This document shows positions 1 through 6,359 of a stretch of DNA of 11,095 nt, piece by piece. Origin of the DNA: Flavobacteriaceae bacterium (GTDB lineage: Bacteria > Bacteroidota > Bacteroidia > Flavobacteriales > Flavobacteriaceae); assembly GCA_949507465.1 (NCBI GenBank), contig CATEMS010000266.1, positions 1-11,095 on the forward strand. The letters run 5' to 3'. The position numbers and the translations under genes were made by a program. Numbering within the stretch: position 1 is the stretch's first letter; each line of letters begins with the position of its first letter. Below the pieces are notes generated by a model, which was not told the origin of the DNA, did not search any database, and saw only the letters and a list, made by a program, of their open reading frames with translations.

Positions 1-88
1 AAATCTTTGGAAGTTCTGAACCGCTTGCAAACTCTACATCTACAACAGGTCCAATAATCTGAGCAACTTTTCCTGTAACTTGTGACAT
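1..88 (-). CDS. atpD: ATP synthase F1 subunit beta, N-terminal 29 codons only
   Basis: Partial gene. The ATG is at 86-88 and the coding sequence leaves the window at base 1. The first residues read MSQVTGKVAQIIGPVVDVEF, followed by ASGSELPKI. This is the typical N-terminal beta-barrel start of bacterial AtpD (GKV-QIIGPVVDV-F). The protein is the catalytic beta subunit of the membrane-bound F1Fo ATP synthase; the nucleotide-binding domain lies outside the window. The gene upstream on the same strand is an aminotransferase, not atpG, so atpD appears to start its own transcription unit here. A matching promoter and a leader hairpin lie just upstream. Identification is by sequence recognition of a short but very conserved stretch. 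Confidence 0.93.
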   Translation of the reverse strand, partial: MSQVTGKVAQIIGPVVDVEFASGSELPKI

Positions 89-114
89 TATTTTGGATTT
101 CTGTTTTTACAATT

Positions 115-129
115 GGTGCGAAATGCACC
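115..129 (-). promoter_or_regulatory. Stem-loop in the atpD leader
   Basis: On the minus strand this reads GGTGC-ATTTC-GCACC, a perfect 5-bp stem with a 5-base loop. It follows a run of seven A and lies about 27 bases before the atpD ATG. With the promoter placed at 144-176, transcription would start near 137-140, so the hairpin would sit about 10 bases from the mRNA 5' end. It might stabilise the transcript or affect translation. On the plus strand the same bases are followed by T7 and would look like a terminator, but no plus-strand gene ends here. Function is inferred. Confidence 0.4.
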
Positions 130-143
130 TTTTTTTAACGCTG

Positions 144-176
144 CAAAGATAGTTTTTTCTGATGTAATATTGCAAA
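144..176 (-). promoter_or_regulatory. Bacteroidota-type promoter for atpD
   Basis: The minus strand carries TTTG (173-176), a 21-base spacer, and TATCTTTG (144-151). This fits the Bacteroidota primary sigma factor consensus, TTTG at -33 and TAnnTTTG at -7, with spacing inside the usual range. The predicted start is around 137-140, giving a leader of about 50 bases before atpD. Both elements are present and correctly spaced, which makes this the best-supported promoter in the window. The rest of the 89-277 intergenic stretch shows only weak inverted repeats. Confidence 0.65.
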
Positions 177-277
177 CTTGAAATGCTCTTTTTTGAACTT
201 ATTTTGTCCCCTAACACAATAGAGGTTAGAAATTTGTATCTCACATCTGTGATTTGGTAGTTATTGCAACTCTTGAT

Positions 278-1174
278 TTAGCTAAGGGGTTCACAATAAC
301 GGCGAATGTTGTCTTTAAATAATTTTAATACTTGGTCCATAAGCTGGCTATCTCTAGAAATCACCCTGCCGTCTATCTCCACAACTGGAGTTAACTCTCC
401 CATAGTACCCGTTGCAAACACACCCTCAGCGTTCATAAATTCGCTCAGTGATAGATCTGCCTCAATGAGCTGTATATCATTGTCTTTACAAAGCTCCATG
501 ACTGTATTTCTTGTAATTCCAGGAAGACAGGCATGGGCAAAAGGGGTATAGACTTTGCCTTGTTGTATCATAAAAACATTACTGCCATTTAATTCGGCAA
601 CAAAGCCGCGATCATCGAGCATCAATCCTGCATCTTTCCCTGCTACATTGGCCTGGATTTTAGCAAGTATGTTATTGAGTAAATTGTTATGGTGTATTTT
701 ACTATCCAAAAACTGTGGCGCATTTCTGCGCTGGCTGGTGCTGAGTACTGTAATACCTTTGTTGTTATCATACACAAGAGGTTTCCACTCTGCCAAAACA
801 ATTAAACAGGACCCACTTTGGTTTAATCTAGGGTCCATACCGCTAGTGATTTTTTCTCCCCTGGAAAGTGTAAGACGTATGTGAGTATTGTCATCCATGG
901 CATTGGCATCAAGGGTTAGCTTAATGGCTTTTTTAATTTCTGCCTTAGAGGGTATGTCTGTAAAAGCTAATGTTTTTGCGCTTTGTTGCAAACGAGTTAA
1001 ATGTTTATCAAGACAAACTACCCCTTGTGGATATACCCTGAGTCCTTCCCAAACAGCATCTCCCCCTTGTACTGTGCTATCAAAAACGGACACTTTAGCT
1101 TGGTGGCGGGGGTATAATTTATCTTTAATGTAGATCTGTATATGATCATTTTTAGGGTTAGATTTTTGTAACAT
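278..1174 (-). CDS. Class IV PLP-dependent aminotransferase (BCAT/D-amino-acid transaminase family)
   Basis: 298 residues, full length for fold-type IV aminotransferases (PF01063; IlvE, D-alanine transaminase and aminodeoxychorismate lyase relatives). Visible family features are GGDAVWEGLRVY (38-48) near the N-terminus, the probable PLP lysine K159 in DSKIHHNNLLNN, E194 in GFVAELNGSNVF, the phosphate-binding stretch LPGITRNTV (217-225), and TGTMGELTPV (255-264) near the C-terminus. It probably moves an amino group between an amino acid and a keto acid in the cytoplasm. The substrate cannot be read from sequence: the SKIHH context differs from classical IlvE (SKAGGNY), so I do not call it ilvE. 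The ATG follows directly on the stop codon of the upstream sulfotransferase-like gene (TAAATG), so the two are almost certainly cotranscribed and translationally coupled. No strong terminator follows before atpD. Confidence 0.88.
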   Translation of the reverse strand: MLQKSNPKNDHIQIYIKDKLYPRHQAKVSVFDSTVQGGDAVWEGLRVYPQGVVCLDKHLTRLQQSAKTLAFTDIPSKAEIKKAIKLTLDANAMDDNTHIRLTLSRGEKITSGMDPRLNQSGSCLIVLAEWKPLVYDNNKGITVLSTSQRRNAPQFLDSKIHHNNLLNNILAKIQANVAGKDAGLMLDDRGFVAELNGSNVFMIQQGKVYTPFAHACLPGITRNTVMELCKDNDIQLIEADLSLSEFMNAEGVFATGTMGELTPVVEIDGRVISRDSQLMDQVLKLFKDNIRRYCEPLS

Positions 1175-1900
1175 TTAGTCGTTTTTTAGAATATGTGTTT
1201 TTAAAATAGAATAATGGATCAGGGCCTGGTCTAACACCGTTTGTAAGCTATTTGGCATGGATTGTGTGCTTGATTTTTGAATTTCAAAACCTGTTGATTT
1301 ATGTACATTTGAGTACCAATACTGTGCCCAAATGCCGTCCTGCTCGATCCCTCCTTTTTGCCAAGACAACATCTCTTTTGTAAAGGATATGCCCAGGATC
1401 TTGCATATTTTTTGCAGATACCTCTCTGGGTTTTCTAGCAGTTGGTCACTATCAATGACCAGGGGGGTGTTGCCTTGGTTTTTTAAATACATAAATAATG
1501 CTGCTGCTTTTTTAATACCAATATCATCTAGGGTTGGATTTCTAATTACCTTAGAGAATGAGGCCAGCAACTTTTTTGGGTGGCGGATTAAAATTACATT
1601 TTGCCAAGGCAAAATATGAGATGGTTCACTGCTAAGATAGTGATGGGCCATGCCTTTTATAAAAACATGATTGCCTTGTTTTGAGACCGTATTGATGTGA
1701 TCCAATACTTGTTTTTTTGAACGGGGAAGGGTATTTAAAATTTCTTTAGTCCCTGGGTGTGCTACTTTTAAATTGGCATGGGCCAAATAATAGCCATAAA
1801 AAGGTTCATCTAATACCGCTACGGTTTTGTGTTGAGCAAAACTATACATAAGCGCCGTAGATACATTTCTAGGTCCAGAAATAAGATTGATAATTTTCAC
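1175..1900 (-). CDS. Sulfotransferase-like P-loop protein coupled to the aminotransferase
   Basis: 241 residues. The start is GTG (1898-1900): the frame has a TAA two codons upstream, and the next Met (residue 18) would remove the P-loop. Near the N-terminus SGPRNVSTAL (8-17) resembles the 5'-phosphosulfate loop of PAPS-dependent sulfotransferases. NVILIRHPKKLLASFSKV (101-118) resembles the 3'-phosphate-binding segment, with R106 and S114 in the expected places. The C-terminal GIEQDGIWAQYWYSNVHKSTGF (184-205) is rich in aromatic and polar residues. No signal peptide is visible, so it is probably cytoplasmic. It may transfer a sulfuryl group from PAPS to a small molecule, but this subfamily is distant from characterised enzymes and another P-loop chemistry is possible. 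It is the first gene of a two-gene unit with the class IV aminotransferase, beginning just past the glmS terminator. I recall, without being able to check, plant proteins that fuse similar domains. Confidence 0.75.
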   Translation of the reverse strand: MKIINLISGPRNVSTALMYSFAQHKTVAVLDEPFYGYYLAHANLKVAHPGTKEILNTLPRSKKQVLDHINTVSKQGNHVFIKGMAHHYLSSEPSHILPWQNVILIRHPKKLLASFSKVIRNPTLDDIGIKKAAALFMYLKNQGNTPLVIDSDQLLENPERYLQKICKILGISFTKEMLSWQKGGIEQDGIWAQYWYSNVHKSTGFEIQKSSTQSMPNSLQTVLDQALIHYSILKTHILKND

Positions 1901-1921
1901 TGCTTAAAAATACCAAAAAAT

Positions 1922-1951
1922 AAAAGGGAGGCAATTTCTTGCCCCCCTTTT
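1922..1951 (-). terminator. Intrinsic terminator of glmS
   Basis: A 13-position stem (1922-1934 with 1939-1951) closes a 4-base loop (1935-1938). On the plus strand one position (1929/1944) is an A/C mismatch. On the minus strand the same position is a G-U wobble, and the stem is followed by TATTTTTT. The element therefore works best in the minus direction, just after the glmS stop. It lies only 21 bases before the GTG of the sulfotransferase-like gene, so that pair is either read through at low level or has its own start close by. Confidence 0.85.
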
Positions 1952-1969
1952 TAAAAATTATCTTTTTAC

Positions 1970-3817
1970 TTACTCTACCGTAACACTCTTAGCCAGATTT
2001 CTTGGCTGATCTACGTTTTTATCAAGCATTACCGCAATGTGATAGGATAGCAATTGCAGGGGTATGGTAGTTACAAGCGGAGTTAAGGTTTCTGGAGTTT
2101 TTGGAACTTCCATCACAAAATCTGCTAGTTCTCTTACCACAGTATCTCCCTGGGTAACCACTGCTATAATCTTTCCCTTTCTGGCTTTTATTTCTTGGAT
2201 ATTGCTCACTACTTTTTCATAGTGGTTGCTATTAATAGCCACCACCACAACTGGCATTTGCTCGTCAATGAGTGCAATTGGACCATGCTTCATTTCTGCG
2301 GCGGGATATCCCTCTGCATGAATGTAAGAAATCTCCTTTAGTTTTAAAGCGCCCTCTAAAGCAACCGGAAAGTTATAACCCCTCCCTAAATATAAAAAGT
2401 TTGGAGAATCTTTAAACACACTTGCAATTTCCTTAATCTCTCCATTTCGCTCAAGGGCCTTTTCAACATACACCGGAATGGCATCCAACTCCCTTAGGTG
2501 CATCATGTAATCAGACTTAGAAATGGTCCCTTTTACATGCGCTAATTTTAAAGCAATCATGGTGAGAACCGTAATTTGAGTTGTAAATGCCTTGGTAGAG
2601 GCTACTCCAATTTCTGGCCCGGCATGGGTATAGGTTCCTGAGTGGGTCTCTCTTGATATGGTTGATCCAACAACATTGCAAATGCCATATACAAAAGCCC
2701 CTTTTTCTTTAGCGAGTTTTATGGCCGCTAGGGTATCTGCTGTTTCTCCACTTTGAGAGATGGCAATCACAACATCTTTTTCTGTAATCACGGGGTTGCG
2801 GTATCTAAACTCACTAGCATATTCAACCTCAACGGGTATGCGCGCCCAGTCCTCAAAGGTGTATTCTGCTACTAATCCTGCGTGCCAAGAAGTACCACAG
2901 GCAACAATAATAATCCTGTCTGCATTCACAAATTTTGGGATGTATTCTTCTAAGCCTCCAATTTTGATAATTCCTTGGTCAGCAAGAAGCCTGCCTCTGT
3001 AGGTGTCTTTAATAACAGAAGGCTGCTCGTAAATCTCCTTTAGCATAAAGTGATCATAGCCTCCTTTTTCTATTTGTTCTATGTTTAATTTTAACTCATG
3101 TACAAAAGGCTTGATTCTTGTATCGTTTTTAATTTTTCGTATTCTAATTTCCCTTCCAAGACGAATAACAGCCATTTGTTCGTCTTCTAAATAAATGGCG
3201 TTGTTTGTATACTCTATAAAGGGAGAAGCGTCACTTGCTATAAAAAATTCATCATTACCAAGTCCAATGGCCAGGGGGCTACCTAGTTTGGCAACTACAA
3301 TTTCGTTTGGCTTGTTTTGATCAAAAACGGCAATAGCATAGGCTCCAACAACCTCATTTAGAGCAATTTGCACCGCCTTACCAAGCTTCACATCTTGTTT
3401 CTTTTTTATTTCCTCAATGAGATTAACCAGTACCTCTGTGTCTGTGTCTGAATGGAATACATACCCCCTTGAAATCAACTCTTGCTTTATAGAGGCATAG
3501 TTTTCTATGATTCCGTTGTGAATGATCACTAATTCTCCACTGTTAGAATAGTGTGGGTGAGAGTTTACATCATTGGGCACTCCATGGGTTGCCCAGCGTG
3601 TGTGACCAATACCAAGATTTCCTTTTTTTGTGATCTCTTTGTCAGCTTTCTCTTCAAGGTCCACCACTTTTCCCTTGGTTTTGGCAAGTTGTATGTTAGA
3701 GCCGTCATACAGCGCGATACCAGCACTGTCATAGCCTCTATATTCAAGGCGCTTTAGACCATTGATAATTAATGGGTAGGCTTCTCTATGACCTATATAT
3801 CCAACAATTCCACACAT
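1970..3817 (-). CDS. glmS: Glutamine--fructose-6-phosphate aminotransferase (isomerizing)
   Basis: 615 residues, normal length for GlmS. It converts fructose-6-phosphate and glutamine to glucosamine-6-phosphate, the first step towards UDP-GlcNAc for peptidoglycan and other envelope polymers; it is cytoplasmic. The N-terminal glutaminase domain (about 1-240) begins MCGIVGYIG, with Cys2 as the nucleophile exposed after Met removal, and has GHTRWATHG and HNGIIENY. Two SIS domains follow (about 290-430 and 460-600), with CGTSWHAG and SQSGETADT in the first. The isomerase site is visible in KLKEISYIHAEGYPAAEMKHGP, and the conserved end is DQPRNLAKSVTVE with the sugar-binding lysine at 610. It lies 5 bases downstream of the DUF4270 gene, so it is the last gene of an operon, followed by a clear terminator. 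There is no room for, and no sign of, a glmS ribozyme as in Firmicutes. Confidence 0.98.
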   Translation of the reverse strand: MCGIVGYIGHREAYPLIINGLKRLEYRGYDSAGIALYDGSNIQLAKTKGKVVDLEEKADKEITKKGNLGIGHTRWATHGVPNDVNSHPHYSNSGELVIIHNGIIENYASIKQELISRGYVFHSDTDTEVLVNLIEEIKKKQDVKLGKAVQIALNEVVGAYAIAVFDQNKPNEIVVAKLGSPLAIGLGNDEFFIASDASPFIEYTNNAIYLEDEQMAVIRLGREIRIRKIKNDTRIKPFVHELKLNIEQIEKGGYDHFMLKEIYEQPSVIKDTYRGRLLADQGIIKIGGLEEYIPKFVNADRIIIVACGTSWHAGLVAEYTFEDWARIPVEVEYASEFRYRNPVITEKDVVIAISQSGETADTLAAIKLAKEKGAFVYGICNVVGSTISRETHSGTYTHAGPEIGVASTKAFTTQITVLTMIALKLAHVKGTISKSDYMMHLRELDAIPVYVEKALERNGEIKEIASVFKDSPNFLYLGRGYNFPVALEGALKLKEISYIHAEGYPAAEMKHGPIALIDEQMPVVVVAINSNHYEKVVSNIQEIKARKGKIIAVVTQGDTVVRELADFVMEVPKTPETLTPLVTTIPLQLLSYHIAVMLDKNVDQPRNLAKSVTVE

Positions 3818-3822
3818 ATAAT

Positions 3823-5421
3823 CTAATTTGAATTTGTATAATAAATTTGAAGTTTTAATCTTTTAGTAAGATCTGCAGAGGTGTTTCCGTGTAAAATTGT
3901 GCCTTGATGACTCATCACCCCACTGGACGGAACCTGCTCTGTGTAATTTCTGGTGGGTGAGAGTGTGTTTTGCACCTGTTGAAATGAGGGCACTGCTACG
4001 TTTTGTGAAACAATAACCCCTAATTTTACGTTGGTAGAGTCTTGGTGTATCAGACTACTCAAATGGTTGGTAATTCTTACTTTATAATAATCACCCTTGC
4101 CGTTACTATCTCTTACCAAGCGGCCTAAATGAGTTGTATAGGCATCTACCTGCTCAACCTCTCCTGAGGTGGTGTCTAGGTTGTAATCTGTAAGTAATCT
4201 TCCATTGTCAATATCATAAATAATCAATCTTTCAGGCTCTTGGTAGCCATCAGAAATAGCCTCTTTGTCTACATAAAAAATAAGGTTTGCCTCATTAATA
4301 AGCCACTTGTTTTGGCGTATTTCATCCAACTCATCGGCAACTCCATTGCCATCAGCATCTTCACCAAATAAACTTACAACAGCTGCGATGCCTTCTCCAC
4401 CTCTTACATATAACCTTTCTTCTCCATTGGCCTGATCTTGGCTAAGCAGCTCACTTTGTATTTGACCACTTAACTCATTTTCAAACACATTTACGTTAAT
4501 GGCGTCAAAAAGCAAGGTGATTTTCTTCTCTTCTCTTGTTGGGGGATTTTCAGGGTCAGTTCCAATAGTTGGCCTATCAAACTGAGATGTAAAATAAATG
4601 TCTAATTTGGCAGAGGACATGTCAAACTTTAAAAGATTGGTGTCTGTGCCGTTTACTTCAAAAAACATCCCTCTAAAATATTCTCTAAAGTTGTTGTTGT
4701 TTATAAGCTCTGGGGTGCCTTCCATGTCCAGGATTTTCTCTCTAAAGAAAGCCTCAGGTAATTTAACTCGTATTCCGGGGGCTACAACAGTGTTCTCAGA
4801 GGTGTCCTCTCCAGCATCATCTTGCTCAAATGTAGTTTCGGTGTAGGTCTGTGCCGATGGTAAAAAATCTGTAATAGCATATATTAATTCACCCTTAAAA
4901 CTCTCAAACAAATCGTTTTGATTGCTGTAGTAGCTTTGTATGTCCTCAAAGCCTGAATTTGGATCAAAGTCTCTCAAAAAATAATTCGACTCGAAAATGG
5001 ATATATCCATGGGTGTAGTCCCATAGACAGAATCTAGCTCATAGCTCGACTCGCCCAATTCATCAGTAATTTCTTCACTATAATAAGGAATGTATAGCAC
5101 CACACTGTCTAGTTGTGGTAAAAAATTAATGGTTGGATTGGTGGTTTCTAAGGCTACTTGAGCAAGTAAATTGACCTTAGACATCCCATAAATAGGATCG
5201 TTATAAATCCCTAACTGGTTGGACTGCAAACCGTTGGTTTGTACTGCTTCCAATGTTTTGCTGTAAGAACGTATTGTTTTGCTTATGTCTAGGGTGGCAT
5301 TTACGTCTTGATCTCCAATTACCTCAGAACCAATAGTTCCAATCTCTTCTTCACAAGAGGCCATCAATACAACAGCACTCAGTACTACCAAAAGTTTTGG
5401 TAATGCATTATTAATTTTCAT
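3823..5421 (-). CDS. DUF4270 family lipoprotein
   Basis: 532 residues. The N-terminus has two Lys, a hydrophobic stretch (10-21) and a lipobox-like MASC with the lipid-anchored cysteine at 23. It is followed by EEE, an acidic stretch of the kind that acts as a surface-export signal in some Flavobacteriaceae lipoproteins. It is therefore probably an outer-membrane lipoprotein, possibly facing outward. The rest is a mostly beta-type secreted protein with many Asp, Asn and Thr. I recognise it as DUF4270, a Bacteroidota family of unknown function that often sits next to glmS and the short GT5-like gene. Residues 355-366 (DADGNGVADELD) look like a calcium-binding D-x-D-x-N-G loop. The gene is 20 bases after the GT5-like gene and 5 bases before glmS, so it is the middle gene of an operon. 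No catalytic motif is seen. Confidence 0.82.
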   Translation of the reverse strand: MKINNALPKLLVVLSAVVLMASCEEEIGTIGSEVIGDQDVNATLDISKTIRSYSKTLEAVQTNGLQSNQLGIYNDPIYGMSKVNLLAQVALETTNPTINFLPQLDSVVLYIPYYSEEITDELGESSYELDSVYGTTPMDISIFESNYFLRDFDPNSGFEDIQSYYSNQNDLFESFKGELIYAITDFLPSAQTYTETTFEQDDAGEDTSENTVVAPGIRVKLPEAFFREKILDMEGTPELINNNNFREYFRGMFFEVNGTDTNLLKFDMSSAKLDIYFTSQFDRPTIGTDPENPPTREEKKITLLFDAINVNVFENELSGQIQSELLSQDQANGEERLYVRGGEGIAAVVSLFGEDADGNGVADELDEIRQNKWLINEANLIFYVDKEAISDGYQEPERLIIYDIDNGRLLTDYNLDTTSGEVEQVDAYTTHLGRLVRDSNGKGDYYKVRITNHLSSLIHQDSTNVKLGVIVSQNVAVPSFQQVQNTLSPTRNYTEQVPSSGVMSHQGTILHGNTSADLTKRLKLQIYYTNSN

Positions 5422-5441
5422 ACGCTATTTCTAAAAGTATA

Positions 5442-6254
5442 TTACTGGTCTAATACTTTTGTTTGATAAAAATCTAAATATTCTCGCTCCATATCTTCCT
5501 TTTGTTGGAAAGAAAGTACGGGTTTGTCTTGTGCCTTCAGGAAGGTCTGTAACTCTTCTGAAATTTCTCCTGAACCCACAATTACAGCATCCGAGTTATT
5601 GATAGCAATTTTCATTACGTTTTCAAAAGTAGGATTCTTTAAAGGTGTTAAAGCCTGGTCATCTATTGCATCAAATTTGATCTTGTCAGATACCTGAGCG
5701 TTTAATGTTCCACTAAAACCTTGGTTGTATACAGAGGTCACAATTTTACTGTTCTCAAATAAAGGCTCATTCCCGTAATAGTTTCTTAGATACAAAGGTA
5801 AAAAGGACGCCAACCATCCATGCACATGAATGATATCTGGAGACCAGTTTAATTTTTTTACTGTTTCAATAACACCCTTAGCAAAGAATATAGCACGCTC
5901 ATCATTGTCATCAAAAAAGGTACCTTCTTCGTCTGCAAAAGTGGCCTTGCGTTTAAAATAATCTTCATTATCTATAAAATAAACTTGCATCCGCTCTTTA
6001 GGAATAGAAGCTACCTTAATAATTAAGGGCATGTCTAGATCGTTGATAACAAGGTTCATACCAGACAATCTTATCACTTCATGTAATTGATGCCTACGTT
6101 CGTTTATATTACCATAACGTGGCATAAAAATACGTGTCTGACCGCCGTTGTTATTCACCATTTTTGGAGCTTCAAATGACATGGATGAAATCTCTGTTTC
6201 TGGCAGGTATGGTATCACTTCTGAGGAAACATACAATACTCTCTTATCTTTCAT
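5442..6254 (-). CDS. Short GT5 glycogen/starch-synthase-like protein, N-terminal half only
   Basis: 270 residues from the ATG at 6252-6254. A longer frame opens with TTG at 6293, but that codon overlaps the promoter's -7 element, so the ATG is preferred. The sequence follows the N-terminal Rossmann domain of glycogen synthase (PF08323): MKDKRVLYVSSEVIPY, then RIFMPRYGNINER (41-53), DIIHVHGWLASFLPLYLR (140-157), a YNQGFSG stretch (176-182) where HNLAYQG is usual, and SDAVIVGSGEISEE near the end. Real GlgA is about 470 residues or more; the whole C-terminal donor domain is absent, and no remnant follows before the DUF4270 gene. The KxGGL ADP-glucose motif and the HDW motif are also changed. It is probably not an active glycogen synthase; a sugar-binding, partner or regulatory role is possible. 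First gene of the operon with DUF4270 and glmS. Confidence 0.8.
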   Translation of the reverse strand: MKDKRVLYVSSEVIPYLPETEISSMSFEAPKMVNNNGGQTRIFMPRYGNINERRHQLHEVIRLSGMNLVINDLDMPLIIKVASIPKERMQVYFIDNEDYFKRKATFADEEGTFFDDNDERAIFFAKGVIETVKKLNWSPDIIHVHGWLASFLPLYLRNYYGNEPLFENSKIVTSVYNQGFSGTLNAQVSDKIKFDAIDDQALTPLKNPTFENVMKIAINNSDAVIVGSGEISEELQTFLKAQDKPVLSFQQKEDMEREYLDFYQTKVLDQ

Positions 6255-6290
6255 AAAATCTTTGCTTTTGTGTACTATATTTAAAACGCA

Positions 6291-6298
6291 CAAAATTA
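6291..6298 (-). promoter_or_regulatory. Probable -7 element for the GT5-like/DUF4270/glmS operon
   Basis: The minus strand reads TAATTTTG, an exact TAnnTTTG match, placing the start near 6284-6287 and giving a leader of about 30 bases before the ATG at 6254. The -33 element is poor: a TTG lies about 24 bases upstream, slightly too far. The location before a three-gene operon supports it. Confidence 0.5.
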
Positions 6299-6330
6299 CG
6301 AAAATTTATGCAGACTTAGTTTCAATATCT

Positions 6331-6338
6331 TAATTTTG
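6331..6338 (+). promoter_or_regulatory. Probable -7 element for panC
   Basis: The plus strand reads TAATTTTG, the same octamer as the divergent promoter 32 bases away. It places the transcript start near 6342-6345 and gives a leader of about 15-18 bases before the ATG at 6360. No clear TTTG is found at -33; only an approximate TTTATG lies upstream. Confidence 0.5.
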
Positions 6339-6359
6339 CTTCGAGTTTAAAAAACAACC

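Noticed and set aside
115..137. Plus-strand intrinsic terminator (hairpin followed by T7)
   Set aside because: No plus-strand gene ends here; the hairpin lies inside the predicted atpD leader on the other strand.
211..252. Inverted repeats CTAAC/GTTAG (211-229) and the palindrome TCACATCTGTGA (241-252) after the aminotransferase
   Set aside because: The first has only a 5-bp stem with a 9-base loop and no strong T tract. The second has a 2-base centre, is the reverse order of a CRP-type box, and could occur by chance. Neither is supported as terminator or operator.
306..1133. Plus-strand open frames opposite the aminotransferase, and similar ones opposite glmS, DUF4270 and the UPF0104 gene
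   Set aside because: They lie fully antisense to well-recognised genes, have no family resemblance, and have low-complexity Ser/Leu-rich translations typical of shadow frames.
1970..3822. glmS ribozyme or leader riboswitch
   Set aside because: Only 5 bases separate glmS from the preceding gene, so there is no leader to hold one.
6252..6293. Longer N-terminus for the GT5-like protein starting at TTG 6293
   Set aside because: The TTG overlaps the -7 promoter element and the added residues do not match the family; ATG 6254 gives the normal start.
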